Of a stretch of 64,000 bases of DNA, positions 56,522 to 64,000 are shown piece after piece (positions within the stretch are counted from its first letter, which is position 1; every line of letters starts with the position of its first letter). This stretch comes from Phoma sp. XZ068. Lineage: Eukaryota; Ascomycota; Dothideomycetes; Pleosporales; Didymellaceae. Made by a program: the position numbers and the translations under genes. The notes below the pieces were generated by a model, which was not told where the DNA came from, did no database searches, and saw nothing but the letters and a program-made list of their open reading frames with translations. The stretch spans positions 372,001-436,000 of the forward strand of contig RBKR01000019.1 of assembly GCA_004835665.1 (NCBI GenBank). Reading direction: 5' to 3'.

Positions 56522-57711
56522 CTAGATCACCGTTTCGTCGTCACTGTAGTCGTCACCGTCGTCTGAGGACGACTCCCTCTCCTCATCGTCGGAGTTGGAT
56601 GGGTTCTGCTGCTGCGGAGCTTTCTATAAATGGTCAGCTTTGCCTGAAGAATAGGCAAACTTGAAGGCAGTGCAATCGGAGGTCGAGCAAATCAGGGTGT
56701 ACTTACGTAGGCCTTGACCTTGGCGAAACCGTTCCTCATCTCGAATTGTTCACTTCCAGACTGAGACCGCTCAACCATGCTGGAATTGAACGAGTGCACA
56801 GAACCAGATACAGATCGTGCCGCATGTTTACCATAAGCCTTCGGATTGAGACCTGAGTGGGCGCTCGAGGCGGATGCGGTACCAGTGTGCCATGACTTAG
56901 TACCGGCACCGGCCACCTCGCTCCATGTGCCCGTGTTGACATTGTTGGCAGGTGTGTAAGAGAACTCGGAGTCGATGAGGTTGTCAGAAATCTCACCGCG
57001 GACAGATACAGCCCGCTGAAAGTGTTCGGAAAGGTCTATACCGCCGCCTTCGTGCCTACGACGATGGCCATTGGTGGATTGAGTATCTTCCCAATCGCCC
57101 TATGTAATTAGCATAAGGAACGGGAGGTGTGAGGTTGGTCTTACTGCACTAGAAGTGGTATCGCGGGCGGAGCTGGCGGAAGTCCAGTAGTCTGGGTAAC
57201 TGTCCCCTGAGCTCTCCGTAGTAATGAAGGCCTTGGTAGGATCCTCGTAGCGCATTTCATTCACGGGCTCTCGCGAGACTTGGATGTCTATGCAGGCGTA
57301 GCACGTCTAATGCAGTGTTAGGATTGTCCAACGTGGCTAGACTTGAACACGTACAGCATCATCTGGCCTCCTGCGCTGAACCTTTGCAAAATCCTCCAGG
57401 CCCTTTGTCTTGTAGCACATGGCGCATTCGATCTCGACAAGCTGACCACCAGTGCACTTGAAGCACTTGGGGTCGCTAGTGATCTTTCCTGATCTCGAGA
57501 CTTGCCAACGGGCATCTGTGAGCTGCTTCTGGCTGAAGTTGGCTTGGTTGTAATTCTTCAGACACATGTAGCATTTGAGCTTTGGAGGGAGTTGAACATG
57601 GCGTAGCCTACTACTTGTCAGAGACTGCAATCGTGACAAATGTAGGCAAACATACCGCTCAATCTCATCGGGGCTGTATGCGTGTACCTGCTTGCGATTC
57701 TTGTTGCCCAT
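56522..57711 (-). CDS. Stc1-domain zinc-binding protein
   Basis: Five exons (57711-57656, 57610-57355, 57306-57145, 57099-56707, 56623-56522) give 322 residues. The first intron (45 nt) is in frame and free of stops, so its retention would also leave an open frame. Residues about 27-112 carry the Stc1-type tandem zinc fingers: CYMC, then the helix QLTDARWQVS, CFKC, CAMC and CYAC. In fission yeast Stc1 joins the small-RNA effector complex to the histone H3K9 methyltransferase complex. In filamentous fungi the domain occurs in proteins of unsettled function, so the heterochromatin role is only suggested. The remainder is Ser/Asp-rich and low in structure, ending in a strongly acidic stretch (SSSDDGDDYSDDE). 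It is divergent from TSR1, with about 0.9 kb between start codons. Confidence 0.85.
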
Positions 57712-58584
57712 CTTTGGCAGCGATGGAGCCTAGTGGTGGAAAGTAGTGTGTGATGTAAGAACGTAAAGACGGACTACAAGCTGGTGAGAATGGGGAGTTG
57801 TTCTTATATAGCTAGCGAAGAGATGAAGTGAGAGACGTGAGAGGGCCAGTGCGTGGGGAGCGCGGTGAGACTGCGCGAGTCCGCAGGCGTTTGCTCTTCA
57901 CACGGGTAAAGGCAGGAGCAGCCAACGCACTACATGGTGGGGACGAGTACGAATGAAGATTGCCAAATCCTAGAGATCTGAGAGCGGAAATATGGGATTA
58001 CCTTCAGCTACTCTCCAATCGACCAAAAGTCCTTTGAAGACATGCGTGCAAGGTTGAGCAATCTACAGTCCATACTCACCTCCAAATATGGACTCCTAAG
58101 CCTACATGTGGGATCAAACGCACTGCGTGAAGCTTCCCGGTGTACGCCGAACGTCTGTTACCGCTGTCTACAACGGAAAAGGAACGTCACCTAGTCACAG
58201 TAGTTGTGACTATATGTGAAATCCAGAAGTTCGGCTCTCCAGCTCGTCGTACTCATTGTCTAGAACAGCTGCCTTATCAATGCTGAGTGTGAGTTAGTAC
58301 TACTAAAGTGAGAGATGACGTTTGATTTCCGCCTCTGAGTGTTTCGTTTCATTCAAACGCACCAAGTCGCCATGGCGATGAAATTGAGATGGCGATGATG
58401 AAGGTTGCCGACCCTGAACGATAGCGCCTATCGATAACGGATAGGCTTAGCGGGCCACCAAAAATATGAAGTGGATCCTCGATTTTGTCCCGCACTTGGA
58501 GCAGAAGCGCAACCTTTCTGACGCATCGCAGCAAAAGTGGCGTCTTCGATACCTTTCAGATTCAAAGCGGGTGGCAGCGGCAAC
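57712..58584. promoter_or_regulatory. Divergent upstream region of the Stc1-domain gene and TSR1
   Basis: Two leaders pointing apart share this 873-bp region. Frames in it are short and without recognisable domains. No RNA gene was seen. Confidence 0.5.
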
Positions 58585-61155
58585 ATGGCTCCCTCAGTCG
58601 CACAGGATCACCACCACCGCAGCACGACGAAGCAGCACAAGAAGGGCTTCAAGTCTCGCCATGCCACCAAAAGTTCGCTCAAGGAGCAGAACAAGGGTGC
58701 GGAAACCTGCACATTTTGCGCCCACCAACATGCTGACATACTTGTAGGCAAAGTTGAGGCCGTAGGGTTCGAACGAGGAAGCCGCAAGACGCCCCACCAG
58801 CAAGTCATGTCAAAATTCGACCGTCGCAATCGCTCCAAGCAGATGCGCATCAACAAGGACCACGAGCATGCCAAAGCCACGAACGTGTTTGCCGGACGCG
58901 ACAGTGCACCGCGCGTCGTTGCGATAGTTCCTCTCTGCGCGGATATCTCGTCTGCATCAGCAGTGCGAAGCTTGAACACGGCGCTGGACATTGAGCAGGA
59001 TGTTCCTGAGGCAGGATGGGTGCGCACAAATATCGACCGCTTCAAGCAGAAGATCCAGTATCTGATCGTCAAGAGAGACCTGCTCGCATCGCTCGATGCC
59101 TGCAGAGTCGCGGACTTCGTTATTTTTGTCCTGTCTGCAGAAGAGGAGGTCGATGAGGAGGGCGAATTGATCTTGAAGGCAATTGAGAGTCAAGGTCTCA
59201 CAAACAGCTTCACAGTTGTGCAGGCGCTGGACAAGGTTGAGCCTGCGAAGCGCAGACCGCAGGTTGTTGGATCACTAAAGTCGTACATCTCGCATTGGCT
59301 CCCTACCACCGAGCGCGTGTATTCTCTCGACAACCGACAAGAGTCTTCGAACCTTGTACGATCGATATGCACAATCACAACAAAAGGTGTAAGATGGAGG
59401 GACCAGAGGAGCTACATGTTCATCGAGGACGTCGCATGGCCCGGTAGCAAGTCAGCAGTCAACGAAGATGGTACCGGAGAGGTTGTCTTGACTGGTGTAG
59501 TACGTGGGTTGGGATTGAAGGCCGACAGGCTGGTCCAGGTCGGCGACTGGGGCGATTTCCAGGTCGACAAGATCGTCGCAGCACCTTTGGATGCCCGAAA
59601 GAAGAAGGAGGGTGATATGATGGTTGATGAGGAAGAGGAGAACGTTCTCGAGCGCCCAACCGAGGATCAGGACGATCTCGCAGCCCTCGCACCAGAGGAG
59701 ACGCTCATGGATGATGTCACACAGTACGCTGCTTCGATTGCGCCAACCGAGCGCAAGGGTGTGTTACTCGACGACCACCACTACTTCTCGGATGAAGAAG
59801 ATGAAGAGGCCCGCCCACGACCAAAGAGGCTACCAAAGGGCACCAGTAAATACCAGGCTGCGTGGTACCTCGACGACTTCTCCGACTCCGACTCTGACCT
59901 TGAGGACTTTGACATGGAGGATGTACCGGAGGGTCAGAGCGCCCCTGCTCACCCTGCTGATGGTGTCGAGGGAATGGACATTGACGGAAAGGCAATGACC
60001 GAGGGCGGCCCCTCGGAATACCCCCAGTCCGAGATGTTCTTGGATCCTTCTCCAGAGGACGAAGCTGAACAGATCGAAGCTTACCGACAATCAAGGAAAA
60101 CGGACGCCGAAGAGGACCTTGAGTTCCCTGATGAGATCGAGCTGCACCCAAATATGGACGCACGGGAACGTCTCATAAAGTACCGTGGACTGAAGAGCTT
60201 GAAGCAGAGTGTCTGGGAAACCGAGGAGGACCGACCTTACGAGCCAGAGGAGTGGCAACGCCTTCTCGAAATCTCAGACTACAAGCGCACTGCAACAAAA
60301 TTCATGCGCGAAGCCTGGGCCGGCGGTGTGAAGCCTGGCACTCGGGTTAGCGTCCACATCCGTGGAGTACCTCTACAGTTCCAGCAGTCACAATCACGAC
60401 CTCTGGCTATGTTCTCCCTACTCAGGCACGAACACAAGCGCACAGCTTGCAATTACAGCATCCTGCTCAGCACCGACCACGGCATGATCGTCAAGTCTAA
60501 GACCGAGATGATTGTCCAGTGCGGTGCACGTCGCATGGTCATCAACCCAGTAAGTTCCCAGCACTGAATATTCAATCTCGAGCACATACTGACCAGATCT
60601 CAGCTCTTCTCCCAAGCAGGTAACACACCTAACAACGTCCACAAATTCGACCGCTTCCTGCACCCCGGCCAGAACGCCATCGCCACCTTCATCGGTCCAC
60701 TGACCTGGGGCAATGTCCCGCTGCTTTACTTTCAGCGCACCACCTCCACTGACTCCGCCTCATCTTCCGGCCTGCAGCTCATTGGCACAGGCACCTCGCT
60801 CCCGCCTTCCATGAACCGCGTCATCGCAAAGCGCGTCGTCCTCACGGGTCACCCGTACAAGATCAACAAGCGCGTTGTCACAGTCAGGTACATGTTCTTC
60901 AACGACAGCGATGTCAGGTGGTTTAAAAGCTTGCCACTTTGGACGAGGAGGGGCAGGAGCGGATTTATCAAGGAGAGCCTGGGTACGCACGGATACTTCA
61001 AGGCGACATTTGATGGAAAGATTAACCCGATGGATGCTGTGGCGGTCAGTCTGTACAAGAGGGTCTGGCCAAGGGCGGCGAGGGCGTGGAGCACAGAGGA
61101 TGCAAGCGCTGCTATCGAGGGCGACGAAGCTGCTCCCATGCTGGTTGAGAACTAA
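58585..61155 (+). CDS. TSR1: Ribosome biogenesis protein TSR1
   Basis: Exon 1 is 58585-60549 and exon 2 is 60604-61155, with the intron 60550-60603 (GTAAGT donor, CTGAC branch, CAG acceptor). The product has 838 residues. The ATG at 58585 is chosen over the upstream frame because MAPSVAQDHHHRSTTKQHKK is the family's start. The N-terminal 350 residues resemble a translational GTPase but lack the nucleotide-binding loop, as in all Tsr1. An acidic insertion with many Asp/Glu/Ser lies at about 360-520. The later part includes ESxxxYRGLKSLxxSxWDT-like wording (RLIKYRGLKSLKQSVW) and a barrel region ending FKATFDGKINPMD. Tsr1 sits on pre-40S ribosomes and blocks early joining of initiation factors. 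It lies tail to tail with UTP7, another 40S assembly gene. Confidence 0.95.
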
Positions 61156-61430
61156 GTATAGGAGAAAGGGGAAATGCATGATGACATGACTTGCATGACA
61201 GGTAGATACCTAGGTAGATAAAATGGTTACGGCGTTCTTATTCTTCTATTATTTGCAGAGGATGAAGCAGACTTGAAGACATCGTTTCCTGAACACATAT
61301 GAGCTCTAATCTACGCTGCCAACGCGAGGGTATATGCTCCTCTCCCATACATTCATAAACGCCATGTAAATGCACAACCACATCCACGCTTTTGGTCCGA
61401 ACGCCATATTGTTCATCCACTCGCCGACAT

Positions 61431-63092
61431 CTAGACACCCTTCTTAGCAAACCGCTCAAGCGCCGGTCCATACGCCTTCTTGAGCTGCTTCTGCTTCTCG
61501 ACGTTCCTCTCCTTCCTCCTCTCCACAATCTCTCTCGCGCGCTCCTTCTCCTCATCAATAACATTCTTGCTACCACTCTTCCGCAGGTATCTCCTCAGCG
61601 CGCTGTTTCGGCCTCTGCCCCTCTTCTTCAGCTTGGCGATCTTATCTTCCTCGTTGTGGTCCAGGTCACGCTCCTTCACGCGCTGTTCGTGAGAGGTGAG
61701 ATCCAGGTTACCGACGAAGTTGGGATCCAGGGCAATCATCTCGGGCTGAATCTTCTCAAGGAGCGCGTGGACTTCGGTTTCGCGTCGCTGCTTGGAGGTC
61801 TCGAAGGGGTTTGTGCCTTGCTCCAATGTATCCGGGTTGGGCTCTCCAGCGCCAGGGACAATGATCGATGTGAAGCCCTTTTCGTGCCCAATGCCGAGGA
61901 TGTCCTCGAACGGACAGAAGCGCACACGGCCTGTGCTGAGGCCCTCGCCGCCCCAGGCCATGTAAGGTGTGGGTAAGACAAGGTCCGGGTTGTGCGTGAA
62001 GATTTCGGGTTTATAGATGTTGACCTGCGTGCCGTAGCCTACGGCTGTCAGGTTGCGGTCCGAGATGGAGAGCGAGGTGCCGGGGACGCGCAGGTGGTGA
62101 GTGTGGATTTCTTTGAACATGCGAATATCCCAAACGGACATGCGACGGTCTTGCGATGTGCTGACCATATATGTGCCAGATTTGTCAACAGCGAGACTAC
62201 GGACAGGGCCGTGGTGAGGGAGGAGCTTGACGAGAGGAGACGCGCTGTTGGGCGACCATAGGGTGACTAGGCCCTTTTGGTGTCCGACATGCAAAATGGC
62301 GTTGTGTGGGTTTTGTACAAACGCGGTCGGCGGTCCGAGTTTTGTGTATAGCTCTCCTAGCGATTGCCCGGTTGAGACGTCTGTGTATCGTATGATACCG
62401 GCTGTCGATATCGAGGAGAGGAGGAAGTGGTATGGTAAGTACTCGAGGTGTGTAGCTTCGACGTGGTTTTTGAGCTGATGTATTTCCACGCCATCGCCAC
62501 CGTAGATGTATACGCACTTCTTCTGCGCGACTGCGAAATTCTTCTGGTTGCTGACATGGAGCCATCGTGCGTCTCGTACTGTTTCGTTCAGTTGCAGTTC
62601 GCAGCCCAGCTTTCCGTCTCTCCAGTCAAAGGTCGCAACATGTCCTTTTCTCCCAGCAATCAAAAGATCGCGCCCATTCCTGCTGTACTCGCACACATCG
62701 TAAGGTCCCAGTCCATCCAGTCGCAGCTCGAAGCCCTTCTTTGCTGTTTCGGTGCCAACTGCGGCCTTGATCTCGTCCTGTCGAACTTTGTATGTCCTTT
62801 CCAGATCATGCTCTGTCTCTAATAACCCTTCATTGTTCTCCAGCAGGATTTCAACATTCTTTGCCTCTATCGCTGCCTGCTTGTTCTTGTTCTCCAGTAA
62901 TCGCAAATTTGACCTTAGCTTCTTGTCCTTTACAGACTTCGGTCTGATCCTGTCGCCCCTTCCATATTGTTTCGTTGCTTCTTCGGTAAATCGTGCGACT
63001 GCTCGAGCGTCTTCATCGTCTATGAGCGCGCTCTTTTGCGATTTGCGCTGGACTTCGGTGGATTTGGGCTTCGGTCCTCGATCGGTAGCCAT
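61431..63092 (-). CDS. UTP7: U3 snoRNP-associated WD-repeat protein UTP7 (WDR46)
   Basis: This is a single exon of 553 residues. The ATG at 63092 begins MATDRGPKPKS in a GCCAACATGG context; an ATG seven codons earlier fits the family less well. A basic helical N-terminus is followed by a WD40 propeller at about residues 150-390 (RNGRDLLIAGRKGHVATFDW, VTLWSPNSASPLVKLLPHHG, SQDRRMSVWDIRMFKEIHTH). The conserved C-terminal block covers ETSKQRRETEVHALLEKIQP, LDPNFVGNLD and the basic stretch KLKKRGRGRNSALRRYLRK. Utp7 is part of the small-subunit processome in the nucleolus and is needed for early cuts of the 35S pre-rRNA. No intron is needed. Confidence 0.95.
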   Translation of the reverse strand: MATDRGPKPKSTEVQRKSQKSALIDDEDARAVARFTEEATKQYGRGDRIRPKSVKDKKLRSNLRLLENKNKQAAIEAKNVEILLENNEGLLETEHDLERTYKVRQDEIKAAVGTETAKKGFELRLDGLGPYDVCEYSRNGRDLLIAGRKGHVATFDWRDGKLGCELQLNETVRDARWLHVSNQKNFAVAQKKCVYIYGGDGVEIHQLKNHVEATHLEYLPYHFLLSSISTAGIIRYTDVSTGQSLGELYTKLGPPTAFVQNPHNAILHVGHQKGLVTLWSPNSASPLVKLLPHHGPVRSLAVDKSGTYMVSTSQDRRMSVWDIRMFKEIHTHHLRVPGTSLSISDRNLTAVGYGTQVNIYKPEIFTHNPDLVLPTPYMAWGGEGLSTGRVRFCPFEDILGIGHEKGFTSIIVPGAGEPNPDTLEQGTNPFETSKQRRETEVHALLEKIQPEMIALDPNFVGNLDLTSHEQRVKERDLDHNEEDKIAKLKKRGRGRNSALRRYLRKSGSKNVIDEEKERAREIVERRKERNVEKQKQLKKAYGPALERFAKKGV

Positions 63093-64000
63093 GTTGGCGG
63101 CCGCAAAAAGCAATCAATCTACTGTCAATTGGGATTTATGCTGAGAGCCGAGAATCCACACCACAGAAGAATCGCGGGGGTCAAAACGAGTGTCGCGCAA
63201 ATGAGCTTGTGTTCGCCGCGACATCCTTCAAATTAATTTCTGCCGCGGTCCACCCCGCTCACCGCTTTCACAGCGAACTCTTGGCGGCGCTAGCCCTAGA
63301 TCAGAGCACTACCACGAGCTTTAGTCAACACTCATCACAATTCTATCACTGGTCCTCACCTCCGACATTAAGCGGACTGCTGTTCATTCAGATAAAGACT
63401 TGAACGTTTCTGCACTTTGCATGCATCATCAGAACCAAATGAGCACAAGGCTGAGATCGGTTGATCAATTCAGTATGCACGCATCGTGCGGGGCACGACC
63501 ATAGTATGCTGGTGACCCTCCAAAAACTATACCAAAGGAGAGTTAGCAAGAAGAACGCTTGAGGTTGCTACATTGACATAAAGTAGAACGGATGTGTTGA
63601 CTGACTGGCCATACTAATCATGTGCAAAACGACGACTGACTTCACGCAGTTTGTTCTGCAGCGTAAGACCAGCAACTGCGTTGACTTAGCATTGCGTATA
63701 AAAAAGTCCACCCCTCTCTCTTAATTGACTCGTTTGCTGGTAACAGGGTAAAGAGAAGCCCTGCGACCACTGCATCCAATCCTGAATACGGACTTAGCCT
63801 CACAGGGACCGGTCAGAACAGCGAATGGATGCTCATGAGCTACATTATGGGCACCAATACTAGTAGTTCCTTGTAGGGCATCTGCTGTATTTTTGCCAAA
63901 ATCTATTTTGACCATCATAGCCCTCCTCTCTTCTGCTTCGCAGCTCTTTGGACAACAATCGACAACCAGGAACTCTACATCGCAGATATTGCCAGCAATC
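63093..64000. other. Right edge, no gene recognised
   Basis: The part next to 63093 should be the UTP7 promoter. A minus-strand frame at 63721-63918 has no recognisable domain. A gene may begin beyond the window, but nothing supports it here. Confidence 0.45.

Overview
This window is nuclear DNA from a filamentous ascomycete (Pezizomycotina), most likely a dothideomycete. That placement is an inference from gene content and intron style: introns of about 45-60 nt with GTAAGT/GTACGT-like donors and CTAAC/CTGAC branch points, a HET-domain protein, a FlbC-like C2H2 regulator, a dynactin p150/NUDM homologue and a Stc1-domain protein. Exon borders were placed by hand from splice consensus, reading frame and remembered family sequence. 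No transcript or homology search was available.

Layout. (1) 0-4.5 kb: the 3' end of a peroxisomal fatty-acyl ABC transporter, then dynactin p150. (2) 4.5-24 kb: a gene-poor island. It holds a HET-domain gene beside an AT-rich block, a FlbC-like conidiation regulator with a long GC-rich upstream region, a possible two-exon orphan, a broken short-chain dehydrogenase and a possible acetyltransferase relic. (3) 24-42 kb: dense housekeeping genes: a C2H2 protein with a degenerate exonuclease fold, sedoheptulose-bisphosphatase SHB17, the mRNA-export helicase SUB2, an RNase P subunit, SAGA subunit Sgf11, an intron-containing tRNA-Val with a damaged copy nearby, an F-box protein, COPII coat SEC31, an RRM protein, a small mitochondrial membrane protein and COX12. 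(4) 42-47 kb: mostly empty, with one possible two-exon orphan and the long pyrimidine-rich leader of a Pcl-type cyclin. (5) 47-63 kb: the cyclin, SRP receptor alpha, YIF1, RAD7, a Stc1-domain protein, TSR1 and UTP7. The last 0.9 kb shows no gene.

How the genes relate. Several neighbours are divergent pairs sharing a short intergenic promoter: SUB2/RPR2 (about 0.5 kb), SEC31/RRM protein (0.32 kb), the B12D-like mitochondrial protein/COX12 (0.25 kb), and SRP101/YIF1 (0.27 kb). The last two pairs join genes of one cell compartment. TSR1 and UTP7, both small-subunit ribosome assembly factors, lie tail to tail.

The more unusual points are transcript-level. They are a 20-bp inverted repeat inside the long SUB2 intron, a probable 3-nt exon in COX12, a 13-nt exon in the mitochondrial gene next to it, two in-frame stop-free introns, and a 32-codon upstream ORF before the cyclin.
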